Origin: Pseudogemmobacter hezensis
GTDB lineage: Bacteria > Pseudomonadota > Alphaproteobacteria > Rhodobacterales > Rhodobacteraceae
DNA: 64,000 nt
Assembly (NCBI RefSeq): GCF_013155295.1
Contig: NZ_JABJXT010000004.1
Location: 186,001 to 250,000 of the forward strand
Direction: 5' to 3'
The translations under genes and the position numbers were made by a program. A model generated the notes under the pieces. It was not told the origin of the DNA and did not search any database. It was given only the letters and a program-made list of their open reading frames with translations. Shown in pieces: positions 16,944-26,412 of the stretch (positions are counted from its first letter, which is position 1; every line of letters begins with the position of its first letter).

Positions 16944-18458
16944 TCAGGACGTGGCGGATTGCGCCTCATCTGCGGCTTTCAGCAGGCCAAGGCTGGTCAG
17001 GCGTTCCTGCTCTGAGGGTGACAGGGTCTGGATCGAGCCAATACGCGCCGCAGTCGCGGGCTGTGTGCGCCTCAGCCAGAGATACCAAAGCGCGCCCGGC
17101 ACCAGCAGCAAAAGGTAATACCAGGGCAAAAGATTCAGCGGGTATTCATCGACAAAAAAGAAGTTGTTGAAGACCACAAAGCCAAAGCCAAGGGTTGCCG
17201 CCAGGGACACCAGGTAATGCCAGATGGTGCCCGCTTTGATCCGGTACAGCCAGATCGGCGTGGCGATGGCGACCAGCAGATAGCTGATCAGGAAGCCATA
17301 GGTTGCGACATAGCCGATATAGATGTCGAACACGAGCCGCCCGGTCGAGCTGAGCGTGGCGATCACCGAAAAGACTACTGTGATCAGCCCGACCAGCAGA
17401 ATACCGACATGAGGCGTGCCGAACTGCGGATGCACCCGCGCCAGCACCTTCGGCAGCGCTCCTTCACGCGCCAGCGTGAACAGCCCGCGCGACGAGGCGG
17501 TGACCAGCGCCGAGACGAAAACGATATAGGCCAGGCTGACCGCGACGGAAAGGAAGATGGTGATCCAGCCGACCCCTGTCTGTGCGGCCAGCGCGGGCAG
17601 GATGGCAGCATCGGTGTTGATCTCGTTGAAATGCAGGATCTGCGGATAGGTGGTCAGGACATAAAGCCCGCCCAGGATCAGCACCACAACCAGCAGCGAG
17701 CGCGCGATATTTCTATGCGCATTGCGAACCTCGGCCCCAAGCGCGGCCACGCTTTCAAACCCGGCATAGGATCCGACCGCCACCACGGCGGCATAGAAGG
17801 TCAGGCTGTTGTTCAGATGCGAAAGGCTGAACTGCTCATAATCGATCTGCCAGCCATAGGTGATATAGGCCGCAATGATCACCACAAGGATGGTCGCAAT
17901 GGCGATGATCTCGAAGATCAGCTCATATTTCGCGGTCAGCGCCAGGCCCCGGTAAGGGATGATCAGCGAGACAAAGGCCACGCCCGCCACCAGCGCCAGC
18001 CGGAAGAACTGGCTGTCCGACCCAAGGCCAAGCGCGTCGAACACCGCATTGACGTAAAGCACGCCACCCAGCACGCCGGTCGTCGCAAAACCGATATAGC
18101 CGATCAGCAGGCTCCAGCCTGAGAGGAAGGCAAAGCCCGGCCCCAGCCCATTGCCGGTATAGGTGCCAAGCGAGCCAGAGGTCACCGTGCGCCGCGCCTG
18201 AAAGCTGATCGTGGTCGCCAGCAGCGCCACCAGCACCAGGCCGATCAGAACCGCCCAAAGCGCGCCCTTCCCCGCCATGATGAAAAGCGAGACCGGCACG
18301 ATGGCCAGCGCCACACTCGGCGCGGCGGCGGCCAGCCCCTGGGCGAATGCCCCGAGCCCGCCGATCGCATCACGTTTGAGATCTGCGCCGTGAATGGCCC
18401 TGGTTGCGGGGTCTGCGGCTGCGAACTCCCGTCCACCTGTTGCATCTGTCACTGTCAT
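16944..18458 (-). CDS. APC family amino-acid permease
   Basis: Inner-membrane secondary transporter, 504 aa, with about 12 membrane segments. The first segment region GGLGAFAQGLAAAAPSVALA resembles the unwound helix-1 substrate site of APC proteins; SYAGFESVAALGAEVRNAHR and ASSRGLFTLAREGALPKV are family motifs. It probably imports an amino acid or amino-acid-like compound by proton or ion coupling. Its position between the Dpp-type importer and SfnB/GNAT genes points to a sulfur-containing amino acid, such as an S-substituted cysteine, but the sequence alone does not show the substrate. Confidence 0.93.
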   Translation of the reverse strand: MTVTDATGGREFAAADPATRAIHGADLKRDAIGGLGAFAQGLAAAAPSVALAIVPVSLFIMAGKGALWAVLIGLVLVALLATTISFQARRTVTSGSLGTYTGNGLGPGFAFLSGWSLLIGYIGFATTGVLGGVLYVNAVFDALGLGSDSQFFRLALVAGVAFVSLIIPYRGLALTAKYELIFEIIAIATILVVIIAAYITYGWQIDYEQFSLSHLNNSLTFYAAVVAVGSYAGFESVAALGAEVRNAHRNIARSLLVVVLILGGLYVLTTYPQILHFNEINTDAAILPALAAQTGVGWITIFLSVAVSLAYIVFVSALVTASSRGLFTLAREGALPKVLARVHPQFGTPHVGILLVGLITVVFSVIATLSSTGRLVFDIYIGYVATYGFLISYLLVAIATPIWLYRIKAGTIWHYLVSLAATLGFGFVVFNNFFFVDEYPLNLLPWYYLLLLVPGALWYLWLRRTQPATAARIGSIQTLSPSEQERLTSLGLLKAADEAQSATS

Positions 18459-18630
18459 CTCCGTTGCGGCTTTGCCGCTTTTTCATGTTGCAATGCGCCC
18501 GGCTGCGGTCGCTGCGGTCGCTGCGGTCTTTGCCGCGCGGGCAAACCTGTCCTGGCCGCCGCAGCGGGCGGACAAAGGCAGGGCGGAAATTCTCTGTCGG
18601 GCTAAGGGTGGTCGGCCCCGGATCTTGTCG

Positions 18631-19623
18631 TCAGGACAGGGGCCTCCTTTCACGTGCCGCGATCCACAGATCGCTGAGCGTGGTCATCAGGATGATCCCC
18701 GCGCCGGCGGTAATGGTGGTGCCGATCACCACCGGGAAATCACCATCCAGCGCCGAGGAAATCGCCAGCCGCCCCAGCCCGTCGAGACCGAAAATCGTCT
18801 CGGTCACGATGGCGCCGCCCAGCATGGTGCCGATTTCAAGCCCGCCAAGGGTGATCACCGGGTTCAGCCCGGCCCCAAGCGCGTGATTGTACCAGACCCG
18901 GCCCTCACCGAGGCCCTTGGCGCGGGCCGTGCGAATGTAATCATGCCCCGCGACATCAAGCACCGCGCCACGGGTGATGCGCTGGAATGTTCCGGCCTGA
19001 ACCATGGCCAGCGTGATCCAGGGCAGCGCAAGATGACGCGCCCATTGCCAGGGATCGCTGGTCAGCGCGACATAGCCCGATGAGGGAAACAGCGGCCATC
19101 CCGCCTGGGTCAGCTGGTAGAACAGCACATAAGAGACAAGGATCCCGCTCAGGATCAGCGGCGTCGCCATGAAGACGAAGGACACCGCCCCGCTCAGATG
19201 ATCCTGCCAGCGGCCCTGGTTCTTTGCAGCCCAAACCCCGGCCAGCAGCGCCCAGGCGAACCACAAAACCACCGCCCCCGCCACCAGCGACAGCGTGACC
19301 GGGATCTTATCAAGGATCAGATCGGTCACAGGCGCCTGTTTGCGGAAGGAATAGCCAAGCCCCGGCGGCCAGTTGAAAAGCCCCATTTTCGCGCCCTGCA
19401 CATCCGGCCCGCGCCAGAGGTAATACCAAAGCTGCTGATACCAGGGCTCATCAAGGCGCAGCGCACGGGCTACAGCGGCAATGCCCTCCTGGGTCGCATT
19501 GCGCGGCGCAAGCATGGCGGCGGGGTTCTGATAGGCCAGCCGCGTCAGCCCGAAACAGGCGATCAGCAACACAAGCAGCGTCAGCGCGGCCTGGGACAGG
19601 GCTTTGGTCAGACGAAGGGCCAT
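18631..19623 (-). CDS. Dipeptide-type ABC transporter permease (DppB-like)
   Basis: Inner-membrane permease, 330 aa, with six predicted membrane segments and the EAA loop HDYIRTARAKGLGEGRVWY followed by HALGAGLNP. The C-terminus FGLDGLGRLAISSALDGDFPVV is typical of DppB/GsiC proteins. It starts 3 bases after the DppC-like gene in the same operon. About 172 bases follow before the APC permease gene; that gap holds three copies of the 9-mer GCTGCGGTC near 18500-18530 but no gene. Confidence 0.95.
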   Translation of the reverse strand: MALRLTKALSQAALTLLVLLIACFGLTRLAYQNPAAMLAPRNATQEGIAAVARALRLDEPWYQQLWYYLWRGPDVQGAKMGLFNWPPGLGYSFRKQAPVTDLILDKIPVTLSLVAGAVVLWFAWALLAGVWAAKNQGRWQDHLSGAVSFVFMATPLILSGILVSYVLFYQLTQAGWPLFPSSGYVALTSDPWQWARHLALPWITLAMVQAGTFQRITRGAVLDVAGHDYIRTARAKGLGEGRVWYNHALGAGLNPVITLGGLEIGTMLGGAIVTETIFGLDGLGRLAISSALDGDFPVVIGTTITAGAGIILMTTLSDLWIAARERRPLS

Positions 19624-19626
19624 GGC

Positions 19627-20529
19627 TCAGACTCGCAATGCGCTGTGGGGATCAAGGCGGCTGCGCAGCCCGGCTGACAGGATATTGGCGCCCGCCACCG
19701 CCAGAAACAGCGCCAGCCCCGGCCCCAGCAAAAGCCAGGGCTGCACCTGGTAAAGCCCCGAGCGCTGCGCATCGGCGATCATATTGCCAAGGCTGGGGGT
19801 CGGCGGGTTGATCCCCACGCCCAGGAAAGACAGCGTCGCCTCGGCCACGATATTGGCGGGCAGCTGCACCGACCAGAAAACCGCGATCTTGGGCAGGATC
19901 ACCGGCAGCACCTCACGCCACAGGATCTGCGGCACGCTGGCGCCTGAGACCCGCGCCGCATTGACCAGCGGGCCATCACGCAAAGACCGGGTGATGCCAC
20001 GCACAAGGCGGGCGAAATAGATCCAGGAGAAGCCGGCGATCACCAGCACGACCAGCGCCTCTGGCGGGATCCTCGGCTGGCCATCGGCACCGCGGTTGAT
20101 CGTTGCCAGCGAAAGCGCGGTCAGGATGAACGGGAAGGCGATCATCACATCCATGAAGCGGCCAAAGAGCTGATCGCCCCAGCCCCTCGACCAGCCAGCA
20201 ACCAACCCGATCAGCGTGCCGACAAGCATCGCAAGCGTGGTGGCCGGCAACCCCACGATCAGCGAGATCCTTGTGCCATAAAGCACCCTGACCAGCACAT
20301 CGCGGCCAAAGCCATCGCTGCCCAGCAGAAATTCCGCATTGGGGCGCATGGGCAGGCCCATCTGGTCAAGGCCGGTGGTGCGGAACTGATCGGTCGGCCC
20401 ATGGCCGGTGACCCAGGCCACCAGCGGTGCGGCAAGTGCCGCCGCCACGACCAGGCCCGAGAGGATCAGGCCGAAGCTCAGCGCGTCAATACGAGCGCGG
20501 CGGCCTGGCAAGGAGAGAGTGTCAGACAT
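19627..20529 (-). CDS. Dipeptide-type ABC transporter permease (DppC-like)
   Basis: Inner-membrane permease, 300 aa. Features are the N-terminal membrane segment LSFGLILSGLVVAAALAAP, PNAEFLLGSDGFGRDVLVR (the DppC GTDxxGRD motif), and the EAA loop LVNAARVSGASVPQILWRE. I chose ATG 20529, which overlaps the ATPase stop as ATGTCTGA; the longer ORF to 20745 lies inside the ATPase gene. Works with the DppB-like partner as the membrane channel of the importer. Confidence 0.95.
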   Translation of the reverse strand: MSDTLSLPGRRARIDALSFGLILSGLVVAAALAAPLVAWVTGHGPTDQFRTTGLDQMGLPMRPNAEFLLGSDGFGRDVLVRVLYGTRISLIVGLPATTLAMLVGTLIGLVAGWSRGWGDQLFGRFMDVMIAFPFILTALSLATINRGADGQPRIPPEALVVLVIAGFSWIYFARLVRGITRSLRDGPLVNAARVSGASVPQILWREVLPVILPKIAVFWSVQLPANIVAEATLSFLGVGINPPTPSLGNMIADAQRSGLYQVQPWLLLGPGLALFLAVAGANILSAGLRSRLDPHSALRV

Positions 20530-22165
20530 GCTGATGCGGCCCCGTTTGCAGCGGATCGGAATGGTCATCCGGCGGATCGGCCCGCAGCTCGCGCAGCCTG
20601 CGGCCAGGAACTGCGGCCAGCAGGGCGCGGGTGTAATCATGGCGCGGCGCGGTGAAGACCGGGGCCACCGGGCCATGTTCGACCAGCACGCCACGTTGCA
20701 ACACGCCCACCCGGTTGCAGTGACGCGCCACCACGCCCAGATCATGGGTGATCAGCAGGATCGACAGCCCGCGCTCATCACGCAGTCGCGCCAGCAGCTG
20801 CAGGATCTCGGCCTGGGTGGTGATATCCAGCGCCGAGACCGGCTCATCCGCGACGATCAGCTTCGGGCGCATCGCCAGCGCCCGCGCGATGGCCACCCGC
20901 TGGCGCTGCCCGCCGGAAAGCTGGCCCGGCAGGCGGCCCGCCAGGGCCGGATCCAGCCGCACCGAGCGCAGCAGATCAGCGACGCCGGAAATCGGATCGC
21001 CCTCGCCCGCCCGTACCAGGATCTCAGACAGGATCGCCCCGATACGGCGGTGCGGGTTCAGGCTGGCATAGGGGTCCTGGAAAACGACCTGCACCGCAAA
21101 GCGCTGCGCGCGGGTGAAGGGCTGCGACAGATCGGCGCCGTCCAGCCGCATCCGCCCGCGGTCCGGGCGGTCGAGCCCGGCGACGATCCGCCCGAGTGTC
21201 GTCTTGCCCGACCCGCTTTCCCCCACCAGACCATAGATTTCGGCGGGCGCAATATCGAGGCTGACCTCGCGCAGCACCTCATTGCGGCCAAAGCTGCGCG
21301 AGAGGCGGTCCAGCGACAGCAGCGGCGGCGCGTCGGGCGCAGGTGCATCGGCAGGCGTCGAATGGGTGCCATGCGCCAGCCCTGCCGCCGCCAGCAGACG
21401 ACGCGCATAGGGGTGACGGGGGCGGCGCAGCACCTCGGGCGCGGGGCCTTCCTCGACCACCTCGCCCTGCTGCATGACAAGGATCCGGTCGGCGATATCA
21501 GAGACCACCGCAAGATCATGGCTGACAAAAATCACCGCAAGGCCGCGCCGCGCCTGTTGTTCCTTCAACAGCGCCAGGATCTGCGCCTGAACGGTGACAT
21601 CCAGCGCCGTGGTCGGCTCATCGGCGATCAGCAAAGACGGCTCCAGCGCCAGGGCCATGGCGATCATCACCCGCTGGCGCATCCCGCCGGAAAACTGCCA
21701 TGGCAGATCATCCAGCCGCGCCCCCGCATTGCGGATCCCGACCTCGGTCAAAAGCGCCGTCACCCGCGCCCTGAGCGCAGCCCGCGCGGGGCGCGGCCGG
21801 GGCGCATGGGCCAGGATCGCCTCGGCAATCTGGGTATAGACGGATTTATAGGGATGCAGATTGCTCTGCGGGTCCTGGAAAACATAGCCGATGCGGGCGC
21901 CGCGAAGCGCCCGCATCTGATGGGGGGGCAGACGGAGGAGGTCGCGCCCCCCGAAAAGCACCTCACCACCGATCTGCGCCGCGCCTGGCACAAGGCCGGT
22001 CGCCGCCAGCAACGAGACGCTTTTGCCCGAGCCGGATTCCCCCACCAGGGCCAGGGTCTCACCAGGCGATACGCGAAGCGAGATGCCTTTGACCGCAGCT
22101 TCCCCCTGGCCCGGAAAGCGGACCGAAAGATTGCGGATCTCGAAAAGAGGGGCTGGCCCGGTCAT
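20522..22165 (-). CDS. Dipeptide-type ABC transporter ATPase, DppD-DppF fusion
   Basis: 547-aa double ATPase. Domain 1 has GESGSGKS (about residue 42), FSGGMRQR and [12 protein letters not shown]; domain 2 has [16 protein letters not shown] and [12 protein letters not shown]; both carry the oligopeptide C-terminal extension ([11 protein letters not shown] and [11 protein letters not shown]). The fusion supplies both motor subunits in one chain, as in YejF/GsiA. The gene starts 6 bases after the binding protein and overlaps the DppC-like gene by 8 nt. Confidence 0.96.
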   Translation of the reverse strand: MTGPAPLFEIRNLSVRFPGQGEAAVKGISLRVSPGETLALVGESGSGKSVSLLAATGLVPGAAQIGGEVLFGGRDLLRLPPHQMRALRGARIGYVFQDPQSNLHPYKSVYTQIAEAILAHAPRPRPARAALRARVTALLTEVGIRNAGARLDDLPWQFSGGMRQRVMIAMALALEPSLLIADEPTTALDVTVQAQILALLKEQQARRGLAVIFVSHDLAVVSDIADRILVMQQGEVVEEGPAPEVLRRPRHPYARRLLAAAGLAHGTHSTPADAPAPDAPPLLSLDRLSRSFGRNEVLREVSLDIAPAEIYGLVGESGSGKTTLGRIVAGLDRPDRGRMRLDGADLSQPFTRAQRFAVQVVFQDPYASLNPHRRIGAILSEILVRAGEGDPISGVADLLRSVRLDPALAGRLPGQLSGGQRQRVAIARALAMRPKLIVADEPVSALDITTQAEILQLLARLRDERGLSILLITHDLGVVARHCNRVGVLQRGVLVEHGPVAPVFTAPRHDYTRALLAAVPGRRLRELRADPPDDHSDPLQTGPHQHV

Positions 22166-22171
22166 GGCGTG

Positions 22172-23920
22172 TCAGGGCTTCAGCGCGACATTGGTGATAT
22201 CGGCCTGCACGCCCAGCGAAGACCAGGTCCAGTTGGTCACGCGATCAGATGACAGCACGATCTTGCGCTTCTCGATCAGCGGGATCCAGGCGAGATCGGT
22301 CGAGACCAGCTGATCGGCCTTCGTCCAGATCGGGCCGGGATCATCCGAGCCATAGGCCTCAGCGGCGAGCCTGTTCAGCTCCAGGTTCGAATAGCAGATC
22401 GCATGAACATTGCCGGTGCCGCAGGGCGCCGCATCGGAATTGAGCCAGCCGCCCAGCAGCATCCGCGTCGACGGCCCCTGCCAGTCGGGCGCAAACTGAC
22501 TGCCAAGCGAGATGTCCCAGACGCTGCCGGGGTCCTGGATATAGGCATACCATTGCGTCGGTGGGATCGGGATCAGGTTGATGGTGATCCCGGCGCGGGC
22601 GGCATCTTCCTTAACGGTCAGCGCAATGGCCTCGAACTGGGCGGTGGTGCGGTAGGGGGCGTCCAGCGTGATCCCGTCCGGGTATCCGGCCTCGGCCAGC
22701 AGCGCCTTCGCCTTTTCCGGATCGCCCTGGTCGTCTGCGGTGGGATAGGGGTCGAAGGGCTCAAAGCCCAGAATGGTCGAGGTGATGATTTGCGTCAGCG
22801 GCACCGCCGCAATCGGCCCACCCTGGGTTTGCACGATATTGGCGCGGCTGATCGCATAGGTCAGCGCCTGGCGCACGCGGATATCGCGCAGCGCGGTCGC
22901 GCCGGGGGTGGTCGCCTCGGGCCGCGCGTTGAAGGTGATGAAATTCGCAGCCCCCGAGTTTGAGGCATGCAAATTCGGGCTGTTCTCGCCCAGATATTTC
23001 GCAATGGTCGCGCGTGGCGGCACCTCAAGATAAAGCGACAGATCGGCCTCGCCGGTCGCAATTTTCTGCACGATGGTTTCTTCGTTATTGGTGGTGAAAT
23101 CGACGATGATTTCATCGGCATAGGCCGCCCGCACCGGATCCAGCGCCGCATCATAGCTGGCGGCGCGTTTCAGCACGAGTTGCTGACCCTGAGTGTAATT
23201 TTCGACATAATAAGGGCCGGAGGATGGGAAATTCTGCCGGAATTCAACCGAATCCGGGAAATATTGCGAGGCAATTTCTTCCGGCAGAGGTGTCACAAAA
23301 TTCATCGACAGGATATTGAGGAAATCGTAATTTTTCGAATCCGATTTCAGGACCAGCGTATAATCATCCGGCGCAGAAACGCCGCTGATTTGATTGGCGT
23401 CGATGAAATCTTTTGCCGCCTTCAGATCACCCGGCGCGACCTTTGAAAAGGCATCGCAGAAATCTTTAAACCCCGAAAAAGCGAGATTGAAATAATTGAT
23501 CGCGGCGACCTGTTTATTGGGGTCACAAAACCGCTTGATTCCATAAACGAAATCTGCCGCTTTTATTTCGCGGTCGGTCGACCCGGAATAATGAACGCCT
23601 TTGCGCAGATGGAAGGTGAATTCCTTGCCGTCTTCTGATATATCCCAGGACGTCGCCAGATCCGGCACCAGATCGGTATCGTCACGGATATCGGTCCCGG
23701 CCCCTTTATATGTCACCAGCTGCCGCGTCACCGCACGTAAAATGGCCCATGAATCAGTGCTGTAGCCGGTCAGAGGGTCAAAGGCATCCAGATCGGAATT
23801 CAGTGAGGCAATCCGCAGGGTGCCGCCCTTTTGCGGCGTATCGGCCAGCAGCGGCGCAGCTGTAAGGGTCAGGGCGGCAAAGGTTCCAATCAAAAGAGAC
23901 CGGGTAGAAAGCATAGTCAT
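22172..23920 (-). CDS. Dipeptide-type ABC transporter substrate-binding protein
   Basis: Periplasmic binding protein of the DppA/OppA (SBP family 5) type, 582 aa, slightly long. Signal peptide SLLIGTFAALTLTAAPLLAD. Family marks are QKGGTLRIA, LVPDLATSWDISEDGKEFTFHLRKG (in two parts) and NARPE with RVRQALTYAISR. GGAG lies 7 bases before ATG 23920. The 5' third is visibly richer in A and T than neighbouring genes. Together with the ATPase and permeases downstream it forms a complete importer inside the sulfur block. Ligands of this family range from peptides to metal chelates and glutathione; the one here is unknown. Confidence 0.95.
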   Translation of the reverse strand: MTMLSTRSLLIGTFAALTLTAAPLLADTPQKGGTLRIASLNSDLDAFDPLTGYSTDSWAILRAVTRQLVTYKGAGTDIRDDTDLVPDLATSWDISEDGKEFTFHLRKGVHYSGSTDREIKAADFVYGIKRFCDPNKQVAAINYFNLAFSGFKDFCDAFSKVAPGDLKAAKDFIDANQISGVSAPDDYTLVLKSDSKNYDFLNILSMNFVTPLPEEIASQYFPDSVEFRQNFPSSGPYYVENYTQGQQLVLKRAASYDAALDPVRAAYADEIIVDFTTNNEETIVQKIATGEADLSLYLEVPPRATIAKYLGENSPNLHASNSGAANFITFNARPEATTPGATALRDIRVRQALTYAISRANIVQTQGGPIAAVPLTQIITSTILGFEPFDPYPTADDQGDPEKAKALLAEAGYPDGITLDAPYRTTAQFEAIALTVKEDAARAGITINLIPIPPTQWYAYIQDPGSVWDISLGSQFAPDWQGPSTRMLLGGWLNSDAAPCGTGNVHAICYSNLELNRLAAEAYGSDDPGPIWTKADQLVSTDLAWIPLIEKRKIVLSSDRVTNWTWSSLGVQADITNVALKP

Positions 23921-24044
23921 CTGGAACTCCGAAGATCCGAAAGGTTGCAGATTTTATGGATTTTAATTTCCTTCGTCGCAATTAGAGCAGGATTTTTTGT
24001 TTCATGCCTGTTTTGGCAGCATCATTCTGCGCTGCCACCTGCAA

Positions 24045-25265
24045 TCAGAAGGAAATGCCAGACCATGGCTTCTCTCCGCCAGGGTGCAGAGAATCGAGCG
24101 CGGCCACCGTATCCGCCGAAGCTGAAATACGGTCAGTGACCAAAAGAGCGGCCGCGCTGACCGCCCCGAAAATCCAGCTGGACAGATCTGCCACCGAAAT
24201 TGAGATCCGGGCGAAGATGGCAGAATTACGGTCTCCGATCTGATAGACCCGGTTATTTTCGGCAATAACCGGATCTTTGACCTGCAATTCTATACGCAGG
24301 CCGGATTTTACCGGCAGGGCGGCCAGAACCGTTTCAGGATCAAGAATACGAATCCAGCTTTCATCTCTGCGCCCTGCAATCTGCAAGGCCCTCGGATTGT
24401 CGATCAGCAATGGCAGCGGATCATCCTCTGGCCGCGAGGGGAAAATAACCCGGTGCAGAATGTCACGCGAAAAGAGGTAATGGATCAGCGTGCGCCATGC
24501 CCCGGCATCATGCGCGACGAAATCGTCGATCACCGCGCGCCGCTCAGACGCGGTGAACCAGGCCCCTGCAGCGTCAGAGTGAAACCGCAGATAGCCGCTC
24601 TCGGCCCCGGGCGGGCCGACAACCACCGCGTGATGCACGCCCGGCGCATGGCGCAACCGGAAAGCCTGCATCTCCCACCAGGCATCCCACCGCGCCAGCC
24701 GCGCCGGGCGGGGGGCGGGCTCGGTCTCTGCGATGCGGCGCAAAAGCGGCAGATCACCCAGCGGATCGACCGCGCGCAGCGGCGTGGACGCGGCCTCAGG
24801 CAGCGGCCGCGTCCCGGTCAGATCAAGCTCATGGCTGACCGACCAGGAGCCGATGCCAAAGCCATAGCGCCCATAGATCCGCGCATCCGAGGCCCGCAGA
24901 CCCGCCAGCGGCAGCCCGGCCGCGCGGGCACGCTGCAGTTGCGCCGCCAGCAGGCTGCGGGCAAAGCCGCGCCGTGTCGCGCCGATGCCGGTGCCGACAT
25001 GGGTGACGGAAAGATGCGGCAGGCTTGCGCCACCCGGCAGGGTGATCTCGCTGGCATAGCCATTGGCAACCGCCCGCAGGCGGTCCGCCTCAAACGCGCC
25101 CAGAAAAGCACCGCTTTCCAGATACCGCGTCTCGGCCCCGGGGTCTGTCGCGCCGAGATCGGGCAGGCCCAGCATCGCAGTGCGGAACAGCGCGAAAGCC
25201 TCGCGCTTTTCATCAGGGCTGATCAGGTCGCGGATCACAACCGGCGGCGTTGCGTCATGCGCCAT
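24045..25265 (-). CDS. Eis-like GNAT N-acetyltransferase
   Basis: 406-aa protein of the Eis type: an N-terminal GNAT domain (LPHLSVTHVGTGIGATRRG, then FARSLLAAQLQRARAAGLPL), the RIYGRYGFGIGSWS turn typical of Eis, a middle degenerate GNAT domain, and a C-terminal sterol-carrier-like domain. Eis proteins acetylate amines, often several per molecule, and usually end in a carboxylate that enters the active site. ATG 25265 overlaps the SsuD-like gene stop by 11 nt; upstream in-frame starts lie inside that gene. The 3' third is AT-richer than the rest. Coupling to flavin monooxygenases suggests acetylation of an amine-bearing sulfur substrate. Confidence 0.9.
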   Translation of the reverse strand: MAHDATPPVVIRDLISPDEKREAFALFRTAMLGLPDLGATDPGAETRYLESGAFLGAFEADRLRAVANGYASEITLPGGASLPHLSVTHVGTGIGATRRGFARSLLAAQLQRARAAGLPLAGLRASDARIYGRYGFGIGSWSVSHELDLTGTRPLPEAASTPLRAVDPLGDLPLLRRIAETEPAPRPARLARWDAWWEMQAFRLRHAPGVHHAVVVGPPGAESGYLRFHSDAAGAWFTASERRAVIDDFVAHDAGAWRTLIHYLFSRDILHRVIFPSRPEDDPLPLLIDNPRALQIAGRRDESWIRILDPETVLAALPVKSGLRIELQVKDPVIAENNRVYQIGDRNSAIFARISISVADLSSWIFGAVSAAALLVTDRISASADTVAALDSLHPGGEKPWSGISF

Positions 25266-26412
25266 GGCCAGACCCCGCGCTATTGCCATCCAGCGGGGCC
25301 AGCACGCCACGCGCGCGCAGGATCGCGGCCGCGCCCTCGCCGAAATGCCAGGCCTCTTCGAGATGCGGCTGGCCCGAGAGGATGAAATGGTCAAAGCCGG
25401 TCCGGTGATAGGTCTCGATCAGATCAGCGACCTGAGCATGGCTGCCGACCAGAGCCGTCCCTGCACCGCCGCGCACCAGACCATAGCCGGACCAGAGGCC
25501 GGGCCAGATCTCAAGCTCGCGGGCATGGGTGGGCAGGCCCTCACGCCCGGCATGCAGCGCCGACATCATCGCCTGGGCGGTGGATTCCGACTTTGCCAGC
25601 AAGGCGCGCGCGCGGGTGACTGCCTCGGGGTCCAGCCAGGACAAAAGCTTGTCGGCCACCGCCCAGGCCTCGGCCTCGGTATCGCGTGAGATCACATGCA
25701 GGCGGATGCCGAACCTGAGATCGCGCCCCTTTTCCCGCGCGAGCGCCCGCAGCCGGGCAAGACGCGGGGCCTCGACCTCGGGGGGCTGGCCCCAGGTCAG
25801 CCAGACATCGGCCTGATCCACCGCCACCGCCTCGGCCGCCGGGCTGGAGCCGCCGAAGAAAATCGGCGCCAGCGGATAGGGGGCAGGGTCGATCTTTGCG
25901 TCACGGATGTCGTAATGCGCCCCGGCCTGGCTGAAAGCGGCGCCCTCAGTCGTCACGCCGCGCAGCACCTGCAGAAATTCGCGGGTGCGGGCATAGCGGG
26001 CATCATGATCCAGATGGTCGCCAAACCGCGCCTGTTCAAACCTGTCTCCGCCCGTCACCACATTAAGAAGAAGCCGCCCCCCGGTGATGCGCTGGAAGGT
26101 CGCCGCCTGATGCGCCACCAACGTGGGCGAGATCAGGCCGGGGCGAAAGGCCACCAGGAATTTCAGCCGCTCGACCTCGCGCGAAAGGGCAGCGGTGGTG
26201 ATCCAGGCATCCTCGCACCAGGTGCCGGTTGGGGTGAGGACGGCGTGGAAATCCTGGGCCTGGGCGGCGCGGGCCACCTCGGCCAGGTAAGACAGCGAGG
26301 GCGCGCGAAAGCCGCCCGAATGGCCGATCGTCGCGCTGTCGCTGCCCGATCCGGTCAGGCCACGACTGTCGCCATTGGTCGGCAGATACCAGTGAAGGAA
26401 GATGCCGCTCAT
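25255..26412 (-). CDS. SsuD-like FMN-dependent alkanesulfonate monooxygenase (LLM class)
   Basis: 385-aa luciferase-like TIM-barrel enzyme close to alkanesulfonate monooxygenase. Marks are the N-terminal FLHWYLPTNGDSR, LKFLVAFRPGLISPTLVAHQ and LLLNVVTGGD, plus FGIRLHVISRDTEAEAWA. SsuD enzymes use reduced FMN and oxygen to release sulfite from C-S bonds of alkanesulfonates. It overlaps the NtaA-type gene upstream by 4 nt (ATGA) and the GNAT gene downstream by 11 nt. No SsuABC sulfonate importer and no flavin reductase are in the window. Sulfonate cleavage is likely; the exact substrate is not known. Confidence 0.93.
   Translation of the reverse strand: MSGIFLHWYLPTNGDSRGLTGSGSDSATIGHSGGFRAPSLSYLAEVARAAQAQDFHAVLTPTGTWCEDAWITTAALSREVERLKFLVAFRPGLISPTLVAHQAATFQRITGGRLLLNVVTGGDRFEQARFGDHLDHDARYARTREFLQVLRGVTTEGAAFSQAGAHYDIRDAKIDPAPYPLAPIFFGGSSPAAEAVAVDQADVWLTWGQPPEVEAPRLARLRALAREKGRDLRFGIRLHVISRDTEAEAWAVADKLLSWLDPEAVTRARALLAKSESTAQAMMSALHAGREGLPTHARELEIWPGLWSGYGLVRGGAGTALVGSHAQVADLIETYHRTGFDHFILSGQPHLEEAWHFGEGAAAILRARGVLAPLDGNSAGSGHGA

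Noticed and set aside
15424-17118. 564-codon open frame on the plus strand
   Set aside because: Crosses three well-supported minus-strand genes (GNAT, SfnB, APC permease) and resembles no protein family.
20408-22252. 614-codon open frame on the plus strand
   Set aside because: Antisense shadow of the double ATPase gene, whose Walker and signature motifs are unambiguous.
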